Shown: one piece after another, positions 45,236 to 56,900 of the stretch
How positions within the stretch are numbered: position 1 is the first letter of the stretch
How the letters are laid out: the number at the start of each line of letters is the position of its first letter
NCBI GenBank assembly: GCA_944989445.1
Contig: CALYLW010000127.1
Location: forward strand, 1,274,494-1,338,493
Length of the DNA: 64,000 nt
From: Ampullaceana balthica
Lineage: Eukaryota > Mollusca > Gastropoda > Lymnaeidae
Direction of reading: 5' to 3'
The notes under the pieces: generated by a model
What the model was told of the DNA's origin: nothing
Databases searched by the model: none
Seen by the model: only the letters and a program-made list of their open reading frames with translations
Position numbers and translations under genes: made by a program

Positions 45236-48113
45236 GGGGCCATCCATAAATTACGTACGCACAAATTAGTATTTTTGTACATCCCTCGTTGCATCCCGTA
45301 CAATTTTTGGGACCCCCCATTGCGTACGTACAAATTCGCTCACACCCCCCCTCGCGCATTTGTGACGAGGGGGAGGGGAGTGTTAAGAATGGTGACGCAC
45401 ATCAAAATGCGCACTAAAATATTTGAAAATGCGGATTTTTTTCGTCAAAGCTTTGGACGTCCATAATGACGTCCGCGATATATGGCAGATTTTCACACGA
45501 AACGCAACTTCACTAAAGTTAGGACCCCCGCTCTTTTCCAATATTACGTCTCAAAATACTCCCCCCACAAAAAAATGTTAAATTTGAAAATTAGCATGTT
45601 TCAAAACACTTTTATCATTTAAGTTTAAGTATGTATTTAGTGTAAGGCTGCACTTTAATATCGTAACACGCGCGAAGCCCATGTAAAACGTCATTAAATA
45701 AATTGTAATCGACAAATTTTAAGTACAACTATTATTTAAGTTACGCGTTTTGATGTGACGTGCATTTCTTATACTACCCCTCCCCTTCGTCACAAATGGT
45801 CGACCCCCTCCCCCCCCTCTAGGTGCGTAATGATATTTACGGACAATTTTCATACTCGTAAAGCGTACGTCACAAAAACTTTAGACCACCCCTCCAAGGA
45901 TGACGTCACAAAGCTTTTCGCTCATAAAAGCTGTATTTTTATTTGAAAAAGAGCATGTTTAAAATCACTTACTTGTCATTTAAGTATTTATTTAGTGTAG
46001 CCTGCATTCTAATATCGTAACACGTTGTGAGTCATGTAAAACACCATGTAACAAATAAAATATTTAAGTGGAACTATTTATTTAAAGTTGCTAGTTTTGA
46101 TGTGACGTCACATTTCCTCTACATTCACAAGTCACACATTGTCACAAATATGTAGACCCCCCTCTGCTTTCCCCTAGGTGCGTAAATCGCCGTCCCGTTG
46201 TTTGTGCTAAGGCACTGGTGGACGAAAGAGAAACTTTATCTAATTTCAAGAAATGTAAATATAAACTCGACGGATATATTTTAATGATGTGTAAACGTTT
46301 GGTCTGAATCAAATGCTAATTACAGTCTAACCCACTTACCTCAAGCTCGGTTAGCTCGACCACCCCACTAACTCGACGTTTTTATTGGAACCGCCAAATT
46401 CTCTCTTTGTCTTAGCATTTTCTCATCGGCTAATTCGATTTTTCTAAGTCGCCGAAACCTAATACCTCGAGCACAAAAGAGTGCAAAATTTGCAACTTAA
46501 TGTTGGTTAGCTCGAGCCTAGCAATGCACTCTGGCATTTTTAATTCAAAACAGTGTTGACATCTCGCTTTCTTCGAGACTTCCGGCTATTGTGTGATTCT
46601 ACGAGATTTCAATAAAAATTACTGGATGTTATTATCTTCTTTCACTTTCGATCCATGTGTGAATTAGATGTATTCACCCGAGGTCCGAGGTGCCCGTAAA
46701 TGGGCGTTAGCGGTCTTTAATCCGTCATTATTTCGCAGTGCATGTTATATTATTATTAAACTTAATTCATTTTCTGATGCATTAATCATTTTATTTTTTA
46801 AGATAAACGAATATCTTTAGAAATGAAAATAAAGGTTTGTATCGAGAATTGACGGTGGTTTTTATATAATTAAATAAAAAATTATTATTCTTTTAAAAGT
46901 TTGTTGTTGCTTTGTTACCAGTAAGATAGGTGACTGTGACACTAACACGCGCGTGACGATGAAATCAAATCATTTTCTTAATATTCCAGTACATGTATAT
47001 AATATTATTAATATACACGTCATCACTTTTGTAGGTCGAATTCTGATAAGGAATGATTTTTAAAAAAATTCGCTTAGACTAAGTTGCCGGGCCGAGTCTA
47101 AACACACAGCCCACAGCGTGCTGTGATCAACGGTCAAGGCCGCAATAGTTTTATTTATATTACAAGTTTGATTGACTGAGGAAATTCGAGAGCGTTCTGA
47201 TAGTAACAGATATCCTGCACGTCCAAAGGCATTAAACTTAAAATTACCATATTGATATGTTTATATTTTTTTAATTCGCTGATTCAACGGGCATTTACAA
47301 ACGCTTGACACGCGCCATGGGACGACGCGAGGCGAAAACTTTGACCTTTTAACGCATGCGCAGACAATTATAAACTGGTAACTTTTTTTTTATCACTGTA
47401 AATGGAATCGAAAACATGACAGAGACGTAATCAAAGTCCTTTACTTCGGCATAAATATATATATATATATATAATATTAAATTCCCGATTGGTCATAACT
47501 TTTCCCGACTTTCAAGGCCGAGAATTTTTTTTAAATAATTCCCAACTTTTTCCGTTTTCCTGAGTGGGAACCATGGTTATATTTAAATTTTAAACGGTCC
47601 TTAAAAACGAACGGTCATTACAACCTTAGGAAAGAGTGAAGAAATATTAGGGTTCTGATACGATTCCGATTAATCGTCCCATCACTAATTAACGCTAACT
47701 AATTAATCATGTACATAAAGAAATTTCAAGCACATGTTAATATTTTGCCGCCATATTGGTTTTTCTTTTTAACTTGATCATCGGTTGTCTCGACGCCATT
47801 TTCCATACCCCAACACCGTCGACTTAACCGGGTTTCGACTGTACTTCCAAGCAATTAAAAGTTCACAATTGCGTTTGCAATAAATTATATAACATTATTG
47901 CATATCAGTCTTGACTCAGTCGGTCTCGAATGCGTTTGCAGCCAGAGCGGTTTACGTTACTATGCTTAGTATTATGCAAATTAAATTTGTTGTGCGTACG
48001 TACACATTCAGTCGAGACCCCCTTCCCCCCTCAGTACGCATGCATACGCAAAATACCGTAAATTTAAGACCCCCTTCCCCCCCTCCTTGCGTACGTAATA
48101 TATGGATGGCCCC
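45236..48113. mobile_element. Large palindromic-ended element with nested Tigger
   Basis: GGGGCCATCCATAAATTACG...CGTACGTAATATATGGATGG(CCCC) inverted ends, TAA flanking both sides (45233-45235, 48114-48116). The same end type (GGGGCCNTCCATAAA-TACGT) is at 55312. Two diverged direct repeats (about 45600-45730 and 45950-46100; ATATCGTAACACG, GTGTAG) occupy the left half. Tigger-like copy 2 (46323-47841) is inserted. It lies in intron 1 of the ARMC6-like copy. No transposase. Confidence 0.85.
46323..47841. mobile_element. Tigger/pogo-like element, copy 2, with hAT remnant
   Basis: TA|CAGTCTAACCCACTTACC...GGGTTTCGACTG|TA. The interior is collinear with copy 1 at 31452-32942 over GGAACCGCCAAATTCTCTC and beyond. 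It holds the right end of the same hAT MITE (TAATCGTCCCATCACTAATT near 47670-47690). An (AT)n run lies at 47455-47475. No transposase. Confidence 0.8.
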
Positions 48114-48338
48114 TAAAAAAGATATTCTTACAATTACAAGTGTTTTTGGCACATGTTTTCTAGTGTTATGAAACTTTAAATATCGATGTAACAATGTAAT
48201 ATGGGTACCAAAATTATAACTTATTAATACAGTATTCTTAAAAAATTAAAGCCATTCTGAATCCATGTACAAATTATGAAGTAACTTAGCAGACACTTGC
48301 CACTGCTTCTAGGTTATTTCTAGCAACTCCCGTTTGGC

Positions 48339-48360
48339 ATGTTAACACTAGTGTTAACAT
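48339..48360. repeat. 22-bp perfect palindrome
   Basis: ATGTTAACACT followed directly by its reverse complement AGTGTTAACAT, with no spacer. It lies about 80 bp downstream of the ARMC6-like exon 1 donor, inside intron 1. Confidence 0.9.
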
Positions 48361-48438
48361 CAGGAAAGCATCATTGGCATGTGATTAAAAGCAAATATTA
48401 CATTCTCATAACAAATAAAAATGCATTATGAAATTTAC

Positions 48439-48555
48439 CTGAGATTCAAACTGTTTTATTGCATCTTGAAGTGCCTCTTCAGGTTCCATGTCAAATTCAG
48501 CCATATTTTCTAAAACTACATCATCAAATGTTTTCTGGCTAATTTTTTTATCCAT
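48439..48555 (-). pseudogene. ARMC6: ARMC6-like exon 1
   Basis: 39 codons, uninterrupted, matching the conserved ARMC6 N-terminus. The frame stays open upstream to 48630, so the start at 48555 is chosen by alignment with the family. Confidence 0.75.
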
Positions 48556-48639
48556 TCTTATGCTCTTCTCAGATTTGATCTCAATTGGTGGGGATATTAA
48601 AGCTGGTAAACAAATGTTTATTCCATGCACTGCTACTCA

Positions 48640-49653
48640 TTAAAGTGTATAGATGTTGGTTGTTGATTGGAGTCTCGGAAAATATGCAGTGAACTGTGTG
48701 GGGTTCATAAATGACAAACAATTATTTCTTTTAATTCTCCAGGATGAGATAAGATTTCTTTAAACTTAAAGATGTAAATGTATTTATGATTTCCAAAAAT
48801 AAATGAATAGCACTTAGTTGATATTTCCAGATTGTGGGGAATTATATTTGTACTGTAGAATTAGAGTATATTATATTTATGAACTATTAGGTAAAGCTAA
48901 TGAGCCTAATGCATCTGATTGCCTTGTTATTGAATTTATAATTGATAAATTGGTTCTTGTTTTTTATCTGACCACCAATCCAACATGACCGTTTTTAAAA
49001 AAAATTTTTTGTAAAAATATTTAATTAACAATTTAATGAAAAATCAATATAGTCAGCTATGATTAATGTTCCCTTATCTCGGTGGCCAGAATGTAGGCTG
49101 TGATTCACGGTTTTGTGAGTGTAATCCATGCCAAATTTAAAAAAAAATAGTGATATTACAATTGATACTCCATAAAGCAGTAAATTAATTTTTTTTAAAG
49201 CCTACTTGAAAATTAGCTAGTTATTAGTTTTAATCCAGGTTATTCTTGTCAAATGTCAATATAGGCTAATGAATATAGTCAATCTTGTTACTTATAATCT
49301 AATTTGGTAATCCTGCAGTTTCTACACGTATATTATTTCACAACAAAATTTAATTTTCTCGTGAGAACTTACGCTTTTGATTTATTAAATGCATTAATAT
49401 ATGTTATATTTTAGCTATTATGGCACTAATTTGTAAGTTTTATTAATTTCTAAGGCTTTTTTCAGCCCTTAATCAGAGTGGGATACATCCATTTTGTTTA
49501 TGTAGTACTCTACTTGCCGAGTTGTCACAGTAAGATGCCAAATGGAAATTTCTCACTTGCAAACAAACAAAATAAGAATCAAACATCTAGTAACGAAATA
49601 AAAAATGAAATTGTCTTTAAAATATTAAAAAAAATTTTAGCATGGTTCTGGGT
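48640..49653. other. Intergenic, nothing recognised
   Basis: A+T-rich. GAGAACTTACGCTTTTG near 49360 recurs inverted near 50090 (ACGTAAGTTCTCACG), together with the adjacent TTTCTACACGTATATTATTTC block, so 49310-50150 is bracketed by inverted repeats. Confidence 0.45.
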
Positions 49654-50150
49654 CAATGTTCCCTTTAAGCTGCGCGGTTGCGCGGCCGCCGCGCAGATAT
49701 TTGACCCACGCCGCGCAGCAGTTTTGAATTACCGCGCAGCAAATTTGGTAAAAATAATGCACAAAAATGGATGCTGAGCAACGTTGCACACGAGTTTTTT
49801 CACTTTGCTCACGGACCAACGAACCTTAGAGGGAACATTGGTTTGTGTCGAGCCAGGGCCAGATAAAAAAAACATCTGGCTAGGTAAGCAAAATGGACGT
49901 ATCGTGACCAGACTACGTATTATATAGAGCTGAAAAAATGCCTTAGAAATTAAACAGACTTAAAAATTAGCGCTGTAAACACTGATAATGTAATATTGAT
50001 ATTTATTAGTAATAGCTGAAACTGAAATACAACATATAATATAATAATTAATTTTAAAAATCCATTTAATTTAATAAATTAAAAACGTAAGTTCTCACGA
50101 AAAAATTAAATTTCGCTTTGAAATAATATACGTGTAGAAACTGCAGGATT
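49310..50150. repeat. Inverted repeat pair bracketing MITE copy C
   Basis: Left arm about 49310-49380 (CCTGCAGTTTCTACACGTAT, then GTGAGAACTTACG). Right arm about 50085-50155 reads the reverse complement (CGTAAGTTCTCACG, ATACGTGTAGAAACTGCAGG). The arms are about 70 bp. The centre carries MITE copy C and unmatched A+T-rich sequence. Confidence 0.8.
49654..49840 (+). mobile_element. hAT-like MITE, family M copy C
   Basis: CAATGTTCCCTTTAAGCTGC...CTTAGAGGGAACATTG. The best-preserved copy, with the GCGCGGCCGCCGCGC hairpin core. It is nested inside a larger inverted repeat (see 49310-50150). Confidence 0.85.
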
Positions 50151-50928
50151 ACCTCTAATTTATTACTGTATTAGTATTAGTATTGCTTATAATATATACT
50201 TATAATAATTTGTATATTATAAAATTTTTAAAATTTATTTTAACTACGACTTTGGCTTGTAAATTGCAGGATTAGTTTCGCTAGCAACATCCTTTTATAA
50301 ATAAAAACCAACACCGATCGTTGTGATTGATCACATAAATAAATTAACTTCATTATTCAAATTTACACGCCAAGTTTAATTGAATTGTTGATGTTTTATA
50401 CAATAGAGAAAACATTCAATGCCTTCTTTCTTACCAAAGGTAGTCAGAGATGGTTGTTCCGTTGTTGCCCGGTGTCAACAAATCTTACGGTGTAGTTTAA
50501 AAAAATTCATATACCTAAAATTATACATTTTCGCGCAACTATGGGCTCTCCAGTTAAAAAAGATGTCTAAAATGTTGCAAAGCTGCAAGGCATAGATTAT
50601 GTCAACAAACATATGCTTCAGGTGACAGATAATACCGGTCGGTAATCCCTTATTTCAGCGAGGGATTACCATACCGCCCTATACTCCTATAGTCTATAGT
50701 CGTTTCGATTGAATCTAAAATAATATTACTACTAGGTAATCCCTTATTTTAGCGCAATTTAAATTTTAGAACAAAATAAATAAAATTAAAATAACTTACA
50801 CTTACTTTTACTAATTTAAACATTTAAAGACTCTAATAAAGACTCATAAACAATAGTTTATATACATGTAATAGTAATACAATTCAATGCATAGTTTTTT
50901 TTAATACTCATACTCATACTCCATTTAG

Positions 50929-51282
50929 ACAGTCCTCGGGTTATGCCGGTCCTGACTTATGCTGTTTCGTGGTTACAAACGCGCCCCCATGAAAATAAAA
51001 AAATTATATTCCTTTTTTATTAATATTTACTTCAATTCACGTGGTAAGGAATTGTTCTCTCTTTTTATTAATACATGATGAATATTGTATTTACTACTTT
51101 AATTCATGTGGTAAGGAATCGTTTTCTCTTTTTTAGTGCCATTAACTGTTAAATTTTTTATAGCTCTGTATGTACAGTACTTTACAGTATATAATATATT
51201 TTTTAATGTTCTGACTTACACTGAAATTTGGGTTATGATGCGTATTAAGAACAGATCAACGCCGTAACCCGAGAACACCCTG
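50929..51282. mobile_element. Tigger-like MITE
   Basis: CAGTCCTCGGGTTATG...GTAACCCGAGAACACCCTG imperfect inverted ends followed by TA at the right. The interior has two direct copies of CTTCAATTCACGTGGTAAGG (about 51032 and 51098). Non-coding. Confidence 0.55.
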
Positions 51283-53299
51283 TAATACATAAGGTAGGTA
51301 CTTTGACAGAAAATTTAAATGAAGTCCAATATGCTTAAAAAATATATCATTTTAAAGGGCTTGCTAAGACCTTTTCAACAACACCTGTTTTGTCTTTCTA
51401 TCTTTTATAGAAGTGGAGTTATGAATTTTTTTGTCGATTTTTTTTGCCCCTTATATAACCTATATAATTTATTCCAAAACTTGTGACCCACATTTCAAAA
51501 TTCTGTACTCTTTCGCTCACAACTTTTTTAATTTTAGAGATATGGGTATCAAATTTTCAGGAAATATTCATAATCCATTATACAAAACAATGAATAAGAA
51601 ATGTTTCAGGTAAATCAAGATTTTGAATTTTTTAATAAATATATTTAAAGGCACGTTGAAAAAAATGATGTTGAAAATTATAACAAAAATACAAATCAGT
51701 TCAAACATTTTGTATGCCTATTGTATTTTAATTGATTAGATGGTACAATTAAATCAATAACTATATTTAAATGTTAGAAGGGTAAGTATTTGACTTTAAA
51801 ATAAAATTTTATGCAAATTATTAAAAATTATTTGTTAAAATATACCACACCGACGACGAGGTCTGATTACTAAAATTTCAAATTAAAATGAAATGAACAA
51901 ATATTTGAAGATTTAAGTATCAAATTAAAAGATAAGAACATTTTTCCCTATCATTTACTGAGTAAATAACTTGTATGCAAATATCTCTGTAGGCCTATGC
52001 TATGTCATTGTCTTTGTCAACTATTTGGCGATTAAAGGAATTCCAAGTTGTGCAACTGCAATGGAATATTATTATTATAATTATATCTTGTTGTTATAGT
52101 TATACCCATACTTTGTTATATTATTTAATTTTAATTATTGAGATTTATTTCTATTGATTGATTATTGACAATATCTTTGTAAAAAGATGGTAAGTAAATG
52201 AGAATTTTATATTTGTATATTTATAATATATTGTTTTAATAATTATATTACCCTACAAAAACCATTAAATTTTAAATAAAAGGATTACAGCACCATTATC
52301 ATTTTTAATTCTAAGGCACAATACCTGATAATTTAGACTTAGTATTAGACTTAGACAAAACATTTAATTATGTTCTTAAATTTAATTTAATAGTAAACAT
52401 AGTTATAAATAAAATATAACTCAAATATAATTATAAGCTATTATTTAATAATACTATCACTATCTACTATCTATTACTAATTAAATTTAATACCAAAACT
52501 ACTACTACTAGTATTGGGATCTAATTTCAATTTTAGTAAACTTACTTTGACATCATACGTAGTAGTAATAGTATTGTTAGTTTAGTAGTATATATACATA
52601 ATTAGTAATAAATACTTGTATCGTTTTACTAATAACTAATAGTAATAGTCAATAGTGCTAATGACTAATACTAATAGGTGGCTAATTAATTTTGAAACTG
52701 AATAATTCTTAGTGTTTTATTAAAGTTTTAGTATTATTATTTTGTGTGTTTTCATTATATTCAAATATAACATGTGATAACTTTAACTAAATCTTTTCAT
52801 TTAATTTTTTAATTATATATATGCATGAGGGATAAAATTAATAAGTCTTAAGCCATTTCCGACAACCCCTCATTTTTTGAAGGGGCGATGACTCGATGGA
52901 CATCATAAATTTCCACATTACGGGGGGTCGATCAACTTTTTAGTGATTAGTCCATTTTTGATGAAATAAAGTTATTCTGATTGGACAATAAATAACCTAC
53001 ATATCACTTTTATATCAAACATATATCTATAAAGGTTATTTTTTAAATTCTATTGTTCTGACATAGATGTCAAAAGAATTAAATTCTTGCCGATAACACA
53101 ATAGTAATCCCTTCACATTGGATATCGTCGTACTCGTAAATTCCCGGTGCACACGTCACCGATGACGAAGCACGCTTTTATTTGAAGAAATGTGACGTAA
53201 AACGCAAAAATCGGATAAAACCGTAAGAGTCGAGTCAATGTCGCCATGACAGTTTTTGCGTGAATTTTCCATATGCGCAGAACGATGCGCGAATGAGTA
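51283..53299. other. Intergenic, nothing recognised
   Basis: Very A+T-rich with many TAGTA/ACTACT short motifs (52450-52690). No credible coding, RNA gene or element boundary. Confidence 0.5.
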
Positions 53300-53580
53300 T
53301 CTACATAAGGCATTAAATTCTAACTTGGAAATACACCATAAAAACAATCTATTCAAAACTCAGAAAGACACAGGGATAAAAAAAGACCTTTTCTTCTTAC
53401 ATTTGCAAGAAGAAGCACATACCAATCCTCCTTGCTAAAAAACCCCAGGAAAAGCAACACAATATTAACATTTCAAGCTAATAAAAGATGTAAGACTAGA
53501 CTCAAACCATGGATAAGTGTAGGACGCAATAATCCTCTTTATAGGAGGAGTGTCTGTAATATATAAGATAAGATGTCTAT
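53300..53580 (+). pseudogene. 3' tail of a LINE, upstream of GEN1
   Basis: ALNSNLEIHHKNNL and related peptides, then GTAGGACGCAATAATCC, an AGGAGGAGTGTCTGT block and a GATAAGAT tail. The same tail with better coding is at 59487-59883. It ends only about 150 bp before the GEN1 start codon. Confidence 0.7.
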
Positions 53581-53727
53581 AGATAACTATAGTCTACAGT
53601 ACTAGTCTAGTCTGCTATAGAGTCATTAGAAGACTAGACTTGACTTGCTTAGTTTTGGCTTAGGTCCTATGATTTATGTCTATGACCATAATCTTTCTTT
53701 ACACTTAATTTTACAGGTTAATGGAAA

Positions 53728-53915
53728 ATGGGAGTTACTGGTCTGTGGTCGCTGCTCAATACAGTAAAAATAGATACATGTTTATCAGACTGCAAGGGAA
53801 AGAAATTAGCTGTTGACCTTAGTGCGTGGATAGTTCAGTGTTCAACAACAGGAGCATCCAGTTCAGGAGGAGCTCAGGCTGCATCAGATGCATTTGTCAA
53901 ATTTTTATGTTGCCG
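53728..53915 (+). CDS. GEN1: GEN1 exon with start codon (XPG-N)
   Basis: ATG at 53728 is forced by the invariant MGV start of Rad2-family enzymes, whose N-terminal Gly is part of the active site. VDLS carries the first catalytic Asp. The donor is TGCCG|GTAATG, phase 2. Confidence 0.9.
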
Positions 53916-56900
53916 GTAATGTTTATGTTGCCAGTTATGTCTATTTGTATTTGTTATGCATTGCCAATGCTCATTGTAAAAAATTGGAGTTTAAGACTGT
54001 CTTAATGTTAAATGCCTTAACTTTTGGGTAGGTCCAACCAATGTTCCCTATAAGCTGTGCGGCCACGCAGATATCTCACAGACACCGCACAGTAGTTTAG
54101 AATGACAGCTCAGCAAATTTTGATGAGCATAATATAATATCTGTGTGCAACTTTGCACACAAGTTTTTAATTTTGCATATTTACCAACAAACAATAGAGG
54201 GAACATCGGGTCTAACCCAAAGCTGTAAGTCTTAAGTTTAGTTAGAGAATGAAAGGGCTTCATTTATCATTTTTACTTATAAATTTCTTATAGAACATAG
54301 GGCCTCAGTCAAAGACTTCCACTTTCCAGTCTCTTGCCAGTATTCCCAGCTCTTACCTATTCTCTCTGCCTCATTCAGCACACAACAACTTCCTTGTCCC
54401 TCGAGGGTTTGCCTCGAGGGTTTTGTACTAGTGCTTGTCTTGCTTTATTGATGTTGTCTTTCCTCAGGTTTGTGTTCCATCCATCTCCATTTTCTTTCTA
54501 GGATTAGTTTTTCAATTGTTTATTGTTGACACATCTCCCAAAGCTTGGTGTCTTTTTTTTTCCATACCATTTTATTTTTAAACTATTTCTTGAACATCTG
54601 TTGATAAAGGTCTGCATTCTGTTAGTGGTAGTTTCTGTTGTTCTCCATGTTTCTGATCCATACAACAGGACTTTGCTTTCATCCATACAGCAGGACTTTG
54701 CTTTCATCCATACAGCAGGACTTTGCTTTCACATTGGAATTAAAAATTATTATTTAAGTTTTGATAGAGATGGCTTTTATTGAATTTATAATATTTTATA
54801 TTTATTAGCCCATGGGCGCCCGCAGGGGGGGGGCGCTTGCTGGATTTATGGATTAAAAAAAATTGTTAAGAGAAAATAAAGAGAAAGTAACTAAGCTGGT
54901 GCTGATCTCGTTTTACTGGGTAATTATTTTTATATTTTCAATATTGTAGAGAATTAGGGCGGTAAACGGGTCTGTTAGATCTAAAGGTCCCTCTGCCAGG
55001 ACTGTAGTGGCATCTGGTCAGGCTGACCAGATGATTGCGATTGTACAAAACCAGACCAGGGGCTAACATCAAACGAGACCAGAGCGGGTCATGGTACCCC
55101 ACCCAAACCCCCGTCTTAATCTGGGGGGTGGTGGTACAAGATGATTCAATCATTATGATTGACAGTAAATACTGACGTAATGTAGACCGGGGACTGGACA
55201 AAGGCGTGGCCTCCATACTGAAGGAGTTGGTTATATGACGTGACCAATAACGGACGGAGTTGTTTGCAACGGCGTTAGTAAAGATCATAAATAAACTGTA
55301 TTAACTGTATAGGGGCCGTCCATAAAGTACGTCACGCTCCAGACGGGGGGGGAGGGGTGTAAGAAAGTGTGACAATTTGTGACAGGAGGGAGGGGGGTCC
55401 AGCCATCTGTGACGTCACGGTGTTTTATATTAAATTTTAATTATTTTGTAAATAAAAACAACCAAATTTTTGTTCGAAAGTGTGACGTACTTTAAGGGGG
55501 GGGGGTGCGAGATTTGTGACAGTTTGTGACAAGGGGGAGAGGGGAGTTAAAAATGTTCAAAAATAGCGTGACGTACTTTATGGACGGCCCCATATATGCT
55601 CAATCTCATATACTTTAAAAGCCTCGTTCTGAAATATTAGTCTTTACAATGCCTGGTTTCTAGCTACCCCACAACAGTGGCCCATCACGGCCCATCCTTG
55701 TATAGTCTCGGTTCACAGCGTGATCACTTGAGCCCTTTTGCAGATTTAGGGGAGGGGGCTGAACGGGCTAAGGCCAGGGGCCCCCAAACTTAGTATATTT
55801 TATAATAAAGGTGAACAGATGTTTGCATGAATCCCTGAAAAAATATCATAAATTAAATAAATTAATAAAAATCGTATCTATTATTAATCTGATCTCTTTT
55901 CGACCCAATACTCTTAGTAATCGAGAAACCTGATTTGATAGGCTCAATAAGAGACAATATTAAAGAATATTCTTTATTTTTTTAATTTACAATTTCCGTC
56001 AAGCTCTCCTCGTCGCTTAGGCTTGCGTTGCAAGCGATCTGAGGATCGATCCCCAACGGTGGATTCTTTTCTTTCTTTTTTTTTCTTTTTTGTTGTTATA
56101 ACTATTATTTTTATTATTATTTTTATAAAAAATTGTTTTTGTCTTTTTACACTCAATTTTAGGATACCGGCAAACTTCTTCGTGTTCGGTTTTTTCATGA
56201 ATAATCTTTTTGGCTGAATAGTTACAAGTTACAGTCTTATATTAGCTGCTAGCAATCATTTTATTTAAAGGGACGCTGGCTCGATAGGGCTCCATTTTGA
56301 ATTGCAGCCAGGGGCCCCGTGCAGTCTTAATTCGCCCCTGCTTGACCCCTCAAGCATGCGTATTCATCCCCTCACTGTCAACACTTCCAGAAATGCCGTA
56401 CTTACAATCAATAACTCATGATTATAAATTATAGATAATAGAAAGTAGTTACAAAAGAAATTGCAAAGAAAGAAAATAGAAAAAAAGAAAAATAATACAA
56501 TTAAATGAACTTTAAAAAGAAAAAAAAAGAAGAAAATACCTAAGTCTTCAATAAAAAATCGTGCGCACAACCGTTGGACCACAGAAGCATGTGAATTTAA
56601 GAAGTTTAAAAAAATCTTATATCAGAAGCTTTTAATTGTCGGGGTTATATGATCCTGACACTTCCACATAAGTAAAAGGTGTACGTGTATATTTTATCAC
56701 AATATTAATAAACGAGAAGTAGTACTGATCTGTATAGAATTTTAATTAATAGTCACGTGACCGGCCAAAAATCTGCGTATAACGCTAAGAATTATGGGGA
56801 AAAAATCACTCGAAAAATTTTTGTCCCCCCCCCCTAGAAAATTTTCTGCGGGCGCCCATGTATAAGCCCAAGTTTCACATACTTTTAATTTTGGCCTGGT

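Larger units (their letters stand above)
43860..48555 (-). pseudogene. ARMC6: ARMC6-like armadillo-repeat protein, frameshifted copy
   Basis: Minus strand. Exon 1 (48555-48439) reads MDKKISQKTFDDVVLENM, then EPEEALQDAIKQFESQ, with donor CAG|GTAAAT. The next block (44997-44354) begins after TATTTAG with VNLNIIVKT and continues through NVEDILDSLAIFQKE, LLTIFKTIKANPVLLEAVV, VKHEGNRKAF and LTMDDDLRVPFGSAHENAK, with donor GAAG|GTATGT. A further block near 43970-43860 reads AELFLTLGCLAVRDEFCQEV. The order and motifs are those of ARMC6. Disruptions: the exon 1/2 junction is one base out. The second block needs at least three frame changes and has lost a stretch after DLARRF. Block 3 also shifts. A 2.9-kb element fills intron 1. 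Downstream exons were not found. Confidence 0.8.
54811..56860. mobile_element. 2-kb hAT-like element with two nested elements (GEN1 intron)
   Basis: Inverted ends CATGGGCGCCCGCAG / CTGCGGGCGCCCATG with flanks TATTAGCC (54803-54810) and TATAAGCC (56861-56868), one mismatch. It contains the elements at 55312-55591 and 55741-56340. No transposase recognised. Confidence 0.85.
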
